DNA of 64,000 bases from Rhodocollybia butyracea (Eukaryota > Basidiomycota > Agaricomycetes > Agaricales > Omphalotaceae). The notes beneath the pieces are model-generated. The model was not told the DNA's origin, did not search any database, and saw only the letters and a list, made by a program, of their open reading frames with translations. How positions within the stretch are numbered: position 1 is the stretch's first letter; each line of letters opens with the position of its first letter. The stretch covers positions 1-64,000 of the forward strand of contig JADNRY010000105.1 in assembly GCA_015501585.1 (NCBI GenBank). Direction: 5' to 3'. This document shows, one piece after another, positions 11,381 to 21,879 of this stretch. The translations under genes were made by a program, and so were the position numbers.

Positions 11381-12404
11381 ATGATCTTGACTTGCAAAAA
11401 AATCCTTGGCCTCGTGTCCGCACTTGCGCTCTTCAGCCTATCCGTTCATGCGCAGCCAGTTCGAACTCCCAAGGGTGCTTCCGAGGGTATCGAGCTGCTC
11501 CTATTGCCTGCGCCGAAGCGGGTTCTCGAGGACTTCGAGACTGTGGTGATCGACGTACGTCCTGTTCTGCCTGGAGAAGTAAGTATTTTTTTTTACATAT
11601 TTCGCATCTGTATGTAAAAAGGCAACCTTTTTTCCCAGTATCCTAAACTTCCTATGGATGCGTTAAAATACAGAGTATGTATTGAGCGGATTCAGGATAA
11701 AAGAAACATTGAGGAGTAAGTGTCCTTCCCATTGCGCCTATTGAGAACGACTCTTTTACTGACTTGTTTTGTGTGTTATTAGTGGCGCGCCGGAGGTTCG
11801 TATCCTGGTTGATATTGTGTTTTTCGTGTCATTTGATACTACTATTGCATTGTAGCCACCTGCCTGGACCATTTCAAAGTCTGATTTCGAGGATTTGATG
11901 AAAAAGAAAGGCGCTCATGAGGTGTGCATTTGCAGTCGTTATAAGATTCTTTACAGCCAGGCTCCAGCTGACAATAACATATAGTTATATATAAAAAACC
12001 TGATGCAACAGCTTCAACAGGCGCCGAAATTGTTGAGTCAATTGAAGGACAAAGTAACGAACATGTTCCAGAAAAAGCCACTGGACAGTGGCAGCGATTT
12101 GAATAGGGGTAGGATCCCTCAGAAGAACGTCGAAAAAACCATCCTTTTTCCAGTGGAGGCTGAAGAGAATGTGTTCTTCGTCCCAAAAGTATTGTTAGAG
12201 ACAAAGGAAGCGACGGGCAAAAGCGGAACCTCTCATAGTACATCTGCGATACCAATCCCCGTGAGTACTTTCAAGAGTTCTTTCGAATTTTGAATCTCAC
12301 ACTTATCTGATCCCTGCAGCTCCCCCCCGACTGGACTAGGGCCCCTGATTATTATAGTACGGCTGGAACTCGGTTGCCGGGTCATATAATTGGAGGGTTT
12401 TAAA
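11381..12404 (+). CDS. S1 family secreted protein, copy C (six exons, intact)
   Basis: Exons: 11381-11578 (signal peptide MILTCKKILGLVSALALFS; then LPAPKRVLEDFETVVIDVRP), 11639-11715 (YPKLPMDALKYRVCIERIQ), a 13-base microexon 11783-11795 (GAPE), 11856-11921 (PPAWTISKSDFEDLMKKKG), 12012-12260 (LQQAPKLLSQLKDKV..., IPQKNVEKTILFP, NVFFVPKVLLE) and 12320-12404 (LPPDWTRAPDYYST..., stop). Every junction has GT...AG and keeps the frame. The last exon is different from that of copy D, which ends in another domain. The protein (about 225 residues) has no domain I know. A secreted role such as an effector-like or cell-surface protein is only inference from the signal peptide and rapid local duplication. 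Confidence 0.72.
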
Positions 12405-13533
12405 GACCCTACACAGCCCTACACTCAGTTGAGGTGTTCGTATTAAACGGCCCGTTCGTATCAGGAAGGGAAGTTCCCCCCGAGCCGGCCCCTTGATACA
12501 TAGAGAAGCCTGGGTGTCAACTCGCTAGCCTCCACCATGGTGCCAGCAGTTGCAAATAAATTTCGTTGGACCATGGGGGATATAAATTCATACATACATA
12601 CTTAGAGTCTAAAATATTATTGCTGCTTTATCACAAATTACGGTCCAAATCTTCGAAAGATAATTATATGAAACAGTAGAAAGTAGTACATAATACATCA
12701 TGAACCTGCACGAGCCCACTGCCAGTGCATGTCTGCACATGCCTGCTGGGGCTGGTGCGCATTTTCACTGCGCGGCATCAAGGGTGCTCAATTCCAATTG
12801 CGGCATAAATCAAGAATGCTCATGAGCGGGGCCCACTCTCCGCCCCACTCGTACATGACCCCTTATTTTTGTGCCATTTTCAGTCTATAAGTCACGACAC
12901 AAGTACATACTATGCAAGAATGACTAGTTGGGACTGAAATCTCTGCAGAACACCCTCAATGCAAGCACTGCAATAATGACTGAGGCGCGTATTGCACGTG
13001 ATAGTGCGTACATAAGTTGAGGGTGTTTCTGCAAAGGCTGAAAATGGCGCAAAGATGAAGAGTCAATTTGTACTAGATCGCCTTATTACCTTTACTTAGC
13101 GAGATATAAAACTTGTCAATGTTCATGCGAACGTTCAAAGAGTTCAGGATATTGAACTACCGGGGGCCCCGCCGGTCCCCCAATCCCCCAACAACCCCCA
13201 ACCTTCCTTTGTTCCAGGACCAGATTACTTATGGAGCCAGAAGCAAAGTTCAATATCGATTCCACCATCTCAGATCCAGATTGGTTACTTGTTTGATGAT
13301 TATGACTCTACTTATGTGAGTGATTATGAGTGATTTTACTTGTTCGATGATTATCGATTATGAATGAGAGTGATTATGAGTAATTTATTGCATAGCCAGT
13401 AACATACGAGATTATCACTACTTGCTTAAAAGCGTGGCATGAAAACCCCCCCAAACTGCATTCCCCGGGTCCTGAAGAGTCTTGAAGCTGGTCTTCGAAA
13501 TACTTGACGTCTCTTCCTGGAATCGCATACGCT
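12405..13533. repeat. Interval between S1 copies C and D: duplicated block and upstream blocks of D
   Basis: 12720-13060 is related to 7930-8190 and 10960-11110. 13260-13440 holds the shared S1 upstream blocks, with the ACTTGTTCGATGATTATCG...GAGTAATTT unit partly duplicated in tandem (13260-13330 and 13335-13385). The open frame at 13113-13319 has no support. Confidence 0.4.
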
Positions 13534-15044
13534 ATGATCTTGACTTGCAAAAAAATCCTTGGCCTCGTGTCCGCACTTGCGCTCTTCAGCCTATCCGTTC
13601 ATGTGCAGCCAGTTCAAACTCCCAAAAATACTTCCAAAGATAAAAAAGATATTTCCAAGGACACCGAGCTGCTCACATTGCCCGCGCCGAGCCGGGCTCT
13701 CAAGGACTTCGAGAGTGTGGTGATCGACGTACGTCCTGTTCTGCATGGAGATGTAAGTATTTTTTTTGCATATTTTACATCTGTCTTATGTCAAAACGCA
13801 ACCTTTTTTTTCCAGTATCCTAAACTTCCCATGGATGTGAAATACGAAGTATGTATCCAGCGGATTCAGAATGATAAAAACATCAAGGAGTAAGTCCTTC
13901 CCATCGTGCCTATTGAGAACGACTCTTTTACTGACTTATTTTATGCGTTATTAGGGGCGCGCCGGAGGTTCGTATCCTAGTTGATATTATGTTCTCCATG
14001 TCGTCTGATATTATTGCATTGTAGTCACCTGCCTGGACCATCTCAGAGTCTGAGTTCAAGGTTTTGATGAAAGAGGAAGGCGCTCAGCAGGTGTGCATTT
14101 GCAGTCATTATAAGATTCTTTACAGCCATGCTCCAGCTGACAACAACCTATAGTTATATATCAAAAACCTGCAGCTTCAACAGGCGCCGAAATTGTTGAG
14201 TAAATTGAAGGCCACGGTAAAGAACATGTTCAAAAAGCAAGGCAGCCACGTTGATTTGATTAGGGATAAGATCCCTCAGAAGAACGTCGAAAAAACCATC
14301 CTTTTTCCAGTGGACGCTGAAGAGAATGTGTTCTTTGTTCCAAAAGTATTGTTGGAGAAAAAGGAAGTGACGGGCAAAAGCAGAACCTTGCATAGTACAT
14401 CTGCAATACCACCCCCCGTGAGTGCTTTCAAGAGTTCATTCGAATCTCACACTCATTTGACCCCTGCAGCCCTCTCCCGACGCGAACGCTCCAGAAACCC
14501 CCGCACCCGCTGGCCAGACCATGACAATGAGCATCAACTTCAATCATGGAGTGGATAAAACCAAAGCGCAAACTCCAGAAGTCCGGAAATATGTTACCGC
14601 CGTTCAAAGGGGGGAGATGAGATGGGCAGTGGAAGGTTTGCACACTGCTATAGACGAACGTCGAGCGAAAGGCGCGCCCTTCGACAAAATTCAGCCTGGC
14701 TACAAACCGGTTTTTAAGTGGGCGAATGCTCCTCCCTTTGTCCAATCACCAGAAGATATTACTTTCGCCCGGACCCTTACCGGTACCCTGCTGACTCATT
14801 GGCATACAGTGATAGTGGATGGGGTTGGATAAAGGCCCCTGAAGGAACGGTCCCAACGGAAGCTGGAACGAGTAAATCACAACACCCTGAAAGTGGTTCT
14901 GTAAGTCACCAACAGCTGTGTATAATGTGTTGTGTAACATGGGGACTGAATGATTTATAGCAGCCTGGTCCGTCGGTGCGTCGACCAGCGCGTCCGGTTT
15001 CACCAAAGCCTCCGATTCCACCAACGCCTCCAGCGCGTCACTAG
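13534..15044 (+). CDS. S1 copy D: chimeric gene, S1 exons 1-5 plus an E-type C-terminal domain
   Basis: Exons 1-5 match copy C: 13534-13752 (signal peptide, ALKDFESVVIDVRP), 13816-13889 (YPKLPMDVKYEVCIQRIQ), the 13-base microexon 13955-13967, 14035-14090 (SPAWTISESEFKVLMKEEG) and 14175-14417 (QKNVEKTILFP, NVFFVPKVLLE). Exon 6 (from 14470) instead encodes a domain related to gene E: SINFNHGVDKTKAQTPEVR..., FKWANAPPF and TFARTLTGTLLTHWH. In this frame it stops at 14832. The neighbouring frame continues the resemblance to E (LAYSDSG..., VSHQQLCIM), has a good intron (14901-14960) and ends in a Pro-rich tail (PPIPPTPPARH) at 15044, so a one-base break near 14800 is likely. Function unknown. Confidence 0.62.
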
Positions 15045-15759
15045 GATTTCGCATTTCCCACGTGTATAAAAATAAGGCTGGGTACTAAGGAGGAGGAAAC
15101 CAGCAAGGGCTCCTGTTGGCGTTGGCGTTGGCATATACGCAGGGGACGGGATTCCAGGTATGCGAGTGTACGGCAGCTGTCCTATCTGTCTAGTAAATCA
15201 CAACTTTTGCTCGCCTTTGAACATTGATTCTGAGTGCGCGTGAACCTGCGTGAATCTTGAATCTTGAATCTTGAAGCTTGAGTCTTGACCAGGTTTCGCC
15301 TAAGGTAAGGCGGTGGTATTTGAGTAATTTGAGTATCAATCTGGGCTTTGAGTACTATTCGCCAGTCATCTTGCTGTTGCGTGCTACTAAAGATATGCCA
15401 AACGGCTTCCGGACCACCCCCGCCTCCCACTGAAGCCCATGGCTCTTTGGGCTGCTAGCTGGCGTTGTATCAGGAGAAAAAGATATATGTGCGATATGCG
15501 CGCTTTTGGTCATCAGATGAAGTTTCCCAAATGTAGAAATATGAAACTTGAGCAGGGCACATGGCGTGAACTCGAGTTCAGGGTGAACTCAATATTACAA
15601 CCAGCGAGTAAGGCTGGAATCGGCCTGAATCGGCTCGTCCTGTCCAGAATATAAAAGCCACTCGAAAAAGCAAATACCCTCCAGTTTGATACTCAGTCTT
15701 TGCTGGTCAAAGATCCTTCGTGCAAGAGTTCCACTGCCACACCTTCTCCATACAACATC
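15045..15759. promoter_or_regulatory. Interval before gene E; TATA box at 15650-15656
   Basis: 15060-15200 (GGCTCCTGTTGGCG...CTGTCCTATCTGTC) recurs after gene E at 16622-16710, marking the downstream edges of D and E as duplicates. 15330-15560 is related to 8330-8480 plus 10880-10940, i.e. a copy of the block without the hAT-like insertion. TATAAAA at 15650-15656 lies about 104 bases before the E start codon and is a plausible TATA box. No gene seen. Confidence 0.5.
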
Positions 15760-16617
15760 ATGCGATTCAATCCCATCTTCGTTATCCTCGGATTTATATG
15801 CACCACATATGCGATACCAATTGAGGCCAACGTGGCCGTGAGTGCTTCCAAGTTCTTTCGAATCTCACTCTTATTTTGACCCTTGCAGCCATCTCCCGTC
15901 TCGCTCGCTCGAAGATCCCCTGCTAAGCTGAGCATAATCATCGGCTTCAACAACGCGGATACAACCCCTCCCAAAGCTCCGGAACCACACGTTCAAAAGA
16001 ATCCTGACAACCCTCACATTCTCATTCAAGATCACAACGACGTTAAAAATAGGGTGATGATTTTGATGAAGGCTGCTTTGCACTCTGCTAAAGGCCAATT
16101 GGATGGTGCACCCTACAACGAAATTACTTCTTCCAACGAACTGGAATTTGTGTGGGCCAATCTTCCTCTATTGGATCCGCCTCATAATCCTAGCATGTAC
16201 ACCATTCAACAAGTCCTTTTCACCTGGCACGCTACCCTCAAGTTGCCTGGCTCAACAGCGCACAGTGATAATGGAGAGGGTGGTGTATTGAGGAGTGCGC
16301 CAGGTACCGAGGGAAATGGAGTTATAGTCAGTAAAAATTTTAAGCAACGCTATAGCTTAGTAAGTCACCAACCGTTGTGTATCATGTATTGGGCCTTGGC
16401 CTTCCTCACAGTCGTGTGCAACAAGGAGGATAACAAGGGTAAATGGTCACCAGAAAAACCGCCATCGACGACACCGGAGCAGCGAGAGAGGAGACTGAGG
16501 CATGCGCTGGATGGCATGGACCCGCCGGCGCGGGCAAGGATGGAAAGGATGGGAAGGATGAGGGAGGCACGGAAAAAAATGGCAGGAGAAACAGGTGAGG
16601 AACAGCCAGAGCGCTAG
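15760..16617 (+). CDS. Gene E: predicted secreted protein sharing the C-terminal domain of S1 copy D
   Basis: Exon 1 (15760-15837) encodes the signal peptide MRFNPIFVILGFICTTYA and IPIEANVA. The intron (15838-15888) is clearly homologous to the intron before exon 6 of copy D (both GTGAGTGCTT...TTGACCC(C/T)TGCAG). Exon 2 (15889-16617) encodes LSIIIGFNNADTTP..., ELEFVWANLPLLDPP and TIQQVLFTWHATL, matching D. The rest is variable and ends in a charged stretch (RARMERMGRMREARKKMAG). A further intron is possible: GTAAGT at 16361, in the same place as D's last intron, with an in-frame acceptor about 66 bases on. The gene looks like a new signal-peptide exon joined to the D-type terminal exon. No known domain. 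Confidence 0.6.
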
Positions 16618-18285
16618 GCAGTAAGGGCTCCTGTTGGCGTATACTTATGGGTCGGAATACCGGGTATGCGTGCGCGCGTACGGTAACTGTCCTATCTGTC
16701 CAGTAAATCGCAACTTTTGCATGGATTTGTCGCTGGAAGATTTTAGAGAATCTGTGACTTGATATCTTTAGCCCACAAAATAAGCGAAAAAAGTAGCGCA
16801 CTCAGCGTATCAAAGTGTTCTTATAGTTTGCGTAGCTTTGCTCAAGCACCTGTGATCTGCATTTCTCTATCCGGTCATGTATTGCCAATGACAATATCGA
16901 GGTGAGTCGAAGAAAACCAAGGGGTGGCAGCTGAAGGCAGATAATATGGTTTACCGCTTGGGGTTTTCGAAAGATCGGAATTGAAGACACAAGCTCTGCT
17001 TTGACATGCGGAATATGGCATCCGGTAATTCTTACGATGAAGTCACTGGCGCTGATTTCCTGGAAGGCGTTCCGGTTGTCGAGGACATCATTGAGGTGAA
17101 CAGCAATAGACGCTATAATGATGAAAGGCGCTAAAAACACCTTGCCGTCGTCAGCCGTCTTCTGCTTCAATGTGCTGGTAATGGTTGGTATTAACACCGC
17201 TCAAAGCATGTGGACCGGGATCTTTGAAGAAACGTGTAATGACAACCTTCGGGTTCGTAAGACGCGATGGGAACCAAAGAGCAAAACTGTATTGGTGACC
17301 ACCGTACACACTCTCCAAAGTATTGTGGCCAAATACCATCCCATTCGCAAGTCTTGGTGGGCCATATTTTCATGTGTCAATAGAACCGTTTGGCTGACGA
17401 GTCTGGTGAACAGGAAAGATTGTCTGTGATCTCTGAATCCATTGCATACAGTAAGATGAACATCCCCGACTCTGAACGAAGGGAAGGGAGGCATCGAATT
17501 AAAAAACTTACCAGTCCCTAACTAAGCCCCGCAAGCAGCTCCGTTAGCCACAATCATGGATCGGACTCCGCTTCGTCTCGAAATTAGATTTCGGCTACAT
17601 GACTCGGGGGTTTTAGCAGGAAGTGGGTTCTGTTACTCGCTCGTTGGCAATGGTACAAAGTGAACACATATTTTTGTCCCATTTCTTTAGTATATCATAT
17701 GCACAAAAAAAAGTACGGCAACAGTGACCGGCTACCCAGGAGGCGCTGAAGCACATTGAAGCATTCCTTGTTGCCAAAACTGGGTAGGCCCGTTATAAGG
17801 ATACATGCACGTCAGACGAAACCTATAAAATTTGACGCCTTGGCCGTGTTTTATTTCTAGCTCTATGGAGGCGAAGACTCGGAGTGTCCACCACGAGATG
17901 CTACAAATATGTGTCTTTCGTAAAGAAGCCAGTGTATTGTGTTACGAAGAGAGGTGTACTTGAACAAGACAAATCCATATACCTAGTTGTGTTGCTAGAT
18001 GTGAAAGAATCTGTTGTCTAAGAGTGCGAAAGGACTACTAGAGTCAATCGCTGGTTAGAAACAGTAGAGGCTGCAAGTGGTAAACACCTACCAGAAAGCA
18101 TTTTTCAGGCTTTATAAAGGAAGGGTTTATATAAGCCTGGCTCGACAGCACGAGGATTACAATACCAATGCTCTCGAATCTCCAGAAGATCCCCCAACGC
18201 AGGAAGCGTGTCGATGCCAACAACATCGCCGTGGCTGGGGGAAAAAGTGTATGAGTAATGAAACGACACCCTGCCAAACATTAAC
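16618..18285. other. Gene-poor interval with an F segment and a relic of family G
   Basis: 16622-16710 duplicates the region after copy D. 17080-17560 is related to 30950-32460 (F segment; see 31120-32460): shared GCAAGTCTTGGTG, GGTGAACAGGAAAGA and GACTCGGGGGTTTT blocks. 17805-17890 is a relic of a G gene (CCTATAAAATTTGACGC... against the G2 exon 2 stretch encoding PIKFDPSAVFYYGLHGG); here the reading hits a stop. No intact gene. Confidence 0.45.
17808..17885 (+). pseudogene. Relic of a family G gene
   Basis: About 75 bases align with G2 at 30277-30330: CTATAAAATT(T/C)GACGCC, CCGTGTTTTATT and CTC(T/C)ATGGAGGC are shared. The translated stretch PIKFDALAVFYF is followed by a stop, so only a fragment of exon 2 remains. 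No signal-peptide exon lies upstream. Confidence 0.5.
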
Positions 18286-20481
18286 CTACTTGTCCTTCAG
18301 ATGGGAAAACAAGGACAGTCCAGGACCAAAGGTTTTATGACAATGAGAGCAGCAGACAGCATGCCGGTCGCGATTCGGAACCTCCCTTGCAATCATCTGT
18401 GCCGTTTCCGCGCCAAAAGAATTGACTTGAAAGGGATGCCCCATGTGTTGAATCGCCTGAACAGACATGTTAGTGATATGCGCTCCCAATAAATAAACCG
18501 TGTTCACCAAATAAGGCCAGCTCATGAAATGCCGGCCACTGTGTATGTTGTGGACGCATGATACACATTCAATGAGAGGATTAGCAAGATGCAAATCCCG
18601 AACCGTTGTTGTTTCAGGATCAAGGTTACAAGCTTCAACGATCTCCTTAATGACCTGGGACGCGCTATCGTTGCATACGAGAGTACTAGACATCCAGACG
18701 CCCAACGGCCGTTTCGTAAACCAAAACGGAAAGTAAACCTCAAAACGCTCGTCGCTACGACTCGATGTCTGGGAACCCTGGTGGCAACAACAATGGTAAA
18801 ACATTTGCGGGTAATGCAACACCTTTGCTGTACAAGATGAGCATGCGAAGACGCGGAAGTCGCAAGATGCAGATCAGAGCCAGTGGCGCGCGCGCGGCTT
18901 TGTCGTAAAATTTCCAAGACCTCCTGGACTTTCCCATGTCGCCATTCATTTATAATCATAGGCAGGTATCCCAAGAGTTTCGATCTGCAGAGACTGTCAT
19001 CGAGTGTTTCATCAAAAGGCGTATCCCAGATGAGTGCTTCAATACGGGGGTCTGTGAGGATATCACCTGCAGCGGGGAAAGGATCTCGAAGGTCAGTTTC
19101 TGACTCAATCTGGAGGTATTCCGATAACATTTGGACCAGCTCAGCTTCCATGCGGTTCCAGCCTAAAGCAATTGAATCAGGATAGACATTACAAAGAGAG
19201 CTGGAGTGCATTCGCACCATAATCTGTTAATTTTCTTGACTGTGTGGCTAGTGAATATATCCCCACGATAGTCCTTGATTATCATCTCTGCTTCTGCGCG
19301 CCATCCAATTTGTTCAAGTCGTTTCAGTATCCTATGTCAAATAGCTTGAGCTAGCGGCAAAAAAAAATCAACAAGATGGGCACATATGCTTCCTTCCGTT
19401 CGTTGCGAAGCTCAGTTAGTTTATCAGCGCGTTCGGACAGTTTGGCATCGAGCCATGTTTGACATTCATTGCTATGCTAAACCACGATGTTGAATTTCTG
19501 TCCATCAGATGAGTGAAATACACCGACCATATTCATCTCCTTGCACTATTCTTCTTTTCTTTCAATCCACGCATCGCGTTCTCCGTATTTGAGTGAATAA
19601 AATTCTTCTTTATAGCGCATTGCAATTTCCCAATTACCAAGGATGTCGAAATATTCTGTTGGAACAACTGCGCGATTGCGATACTCGTGGGGCTGGGCTT
19701 GCTTAAAGGCGTCGTCATTGTAAGGGAAGCTTCAACATGATAAATAACGAAACTCAAAAAGAAAGGTGAATTAGAATACACACTTGTTTAAACATTTCTT
19801 GCAACTACGCATTCGAAAGTTCCAGAGGACAAAATCACAACATCGGTTGCATAACTTGATGAATATTTTTTAGTTTAGTTGAGAATAGGTCACCATAGAA
19901 TTGAGATACTTGCATGACAATACGCCTCAAAGAGAAGATGTGCATACCGAGGTTCATTCAGATCCTTTGGGTGAGGTGGTAGATCTTCGACGTTTTTATG
20001 AGCAGTACACCAGATACTTTCCGACGTTTTGCTCATCAGGATTCCTCGAAGGTCTCGAGAAGTTCGAGCAAGCCGGAGGAGGTCGCCTGGTTCAAGATAA
20101 CAAAAGACCTAGGCAGGCCTGAGCCATTAGATCATTGACTAGGAACAGCTGGTTTACCTCGAAAATCACTTCTAGCGGAATGTCTTTGACCAGCCTAGCC
20201 AACAAGCCCAGCTTTCCTCGTACTTTTCTAAACTGTTCAGGCATTCGCTGTCTCTTGCTCCGGGTTTTAGACCTTGTTTTGGAGTTCTTGGTGCCTTGTC
20301 TAGCTCGCTTAGCAGGACGTTCGTCTTCTTCATATTCGTCTCCGTCATGCCACTCATCATTATCTTCTTTGCTGGCCTTTTCTCTCAGCCGCTTGGGACC
20401 ATCGGTTGTCGTAGCCTCAGTTAATTCCTGCAAGACAGCAGGAATAACTGACTTTTCCCTTAATCGAAGAGAACGGCGCAT
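18286..20481 (-). CDS. F-box protein with long C-terminal region (agaricomycete type)
   Basis: The start is taken at 20481 (MRRSLRLREKSVIPAVLQEL). A nuclear-targeting-like basic stretch (RPAKRARQGTKNSKTRSKTR) follows, then the F-box: LARLVKDIPLEVIFE, an intron (about 20155-20105), VFCYLEPGDLLRLARTSRDL and SESIW. F-box proteins link substrates to SCF ubiquitin ligases through Skp1. Further on come LPPHPKDLNEPRYAHLLFEA, a charged helix (WLDAKLSERADKLTELRNER), an intron ending near 19330, RILKRLEQIGWRAEAEMI, then PRIEALIWDTPFDETLDDS. The end holds Cys pairs (FACSSC, CCSHCHKTFGPGLSLFSHLK), the last resembling a C2H2-like finger. A one-base break in a C run near 18860 separates the two last long frames; homology-like continuity (ACSSCTAKVLHYPQMF) crosses it. 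Substrate unknown. Confidence 0.65.
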
Positions 20482-21126
20482 TTTGAACCAGCACCAGCAC
20501 CGTGACCATATAAGTTTGGAACAAGTGTTTAGGCGCCCAAATCTGTACACGATCTCGACAGAGTCTTCCATGCAGCAAAAAAAAATCAATATCTTACTAT
20601 CTTACTATCGTCGGCTCTTGTCCCGTGCTACTTTCGGTATATATATCAAAGCTTCGCCATCTGAGCCGACTCCTTATCACCCCTACTTACTGCACGCAAC
20701 CACCTCTGTTTCTCTCCAACAACTTCCAACACTTCCCGGTACAATGCTCCTTGCGATGTCCAAGCTCGGGGACGTCCCTACGTCGCCATCGTGCTCATGT
20801 CCATTTGAAGCTTCGCCGTTCAAACTGAGGTCAGAACAGGAGACGCAACTACCCACTGCTACGTCCAAAGACGCGGCCAGTAGGTCAAACACATCTTTTG
20901 ATACACGGTCCATCCCTCCGTATTCTGGCCATTAAATCTGGCATTTTATCGATTATCTCCCAATTGAAAGAGAAGACCTGAAAAGCGCCTTCAATTCATG
21001 GTTGACCGGACGCGTTGCATTTCGAAAACAATTGAGTTCATTTTGTCATAAACAACCATCGTACAACATGGAAGCCCGCATCGTACTACCTCGATTGGAG
21101 TCCTATCCTCGAATCAGCTGTCATCC
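20482..21126. repeat. Interval with the left edge of the p24 duplication block
   Basis: From about 20806 (TTGAAGCTTCGCCGTTTAAACTG-like block) to 21100 the sequence matches 32712-33003 and 43088-43614, which flank the p24 copies ii and iii. A plus-strand frame from 20743 (about 64 residues) is not conserved in the other copies, so I do not call it a gene. Confidence 0.45.
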
Positions 21127-21790
21127 ACACATCAAAATAAGCACCGCAATCTGCACAACACTATACCACACCGCTCGCGAATTCGTACTTTCACTCCAAT
21201 CCCTATAATCAGCCTCCCTCTCTCTCTGATACCGCTGTTCCATCCGGATATCGTTGAGCTTCTGGTTCAAGTCACGCACTTTTGTAGCCACCTCCGACAC
21301 GCATCTTATCATGTTCGGTATCGGGTCACGTACTCCCTACAACGATATCGAGGAATGTGGGTCGACGAAAACAAAGAGGTGTAGTTGGTGGAAAGGCAGA
21401 TCGAATGGTCTCCGGCTTCGTGCAAGGTATATGTGAATTTGCCATCAGAAGGATCATTGCTTTGGTGACTGTATGCTAAGTCTCTACTTCTTACTATATA
21501 AGATATCGAAGAAAGAGAATGAGTGTTTTCAGTTAGAATTTTCAAGTTAGAATTGAAGAAACACAAGTGCCATACCTCTCGACGTGTATCCCCAAATTAC
21601 CATCTATCGTGTATTTCTGCTGTACTTCCGACCATTCAAGAGCGCCTGAAAAACAAGTTTTTTTGTCGAGACTCGGAGGAATGGTTTATTGTTTGAGTTT
21701 GAGGTCAACTTTGACTATGCTATATGTTGGCAGTTCTTCGATGAAGCATCTTTTCTTGTTTGCGTCCCATTTGCGTCTAGGAAGGAAGGA
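21127..21790 (-). pseudogene. p24 family gene, copy i (decayed)
   Basis: Compared with copy ii the order is the same: KKRCFIEELPT near 21750, then a middle exon, SDGKFTYTLHEAGDHSICLS near 21420, the coiled region VSEVATKVRDLNQKLNDIR near 21300, and the membrane segment AVWYSVVQIAVLILM. Lesions: the signal-peptide exon is scrambled, the frame is lost after FSSTHI, and the membrane segment ends prematurely at CG-stop, removing the cytosolic sorting tail. This is a clear pseudogene, probably the oldest of the four copies. Confidence 0.75.
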
Positions 21791-21879
21791 AGAACCCGCG
21801 CGGTCCCATTGAGGAACAGCCGGGGCCCGTAGGTAGTATGTTCTGTAGAAATGAACTTGAAAAGTTCGTGAATAAGCGC

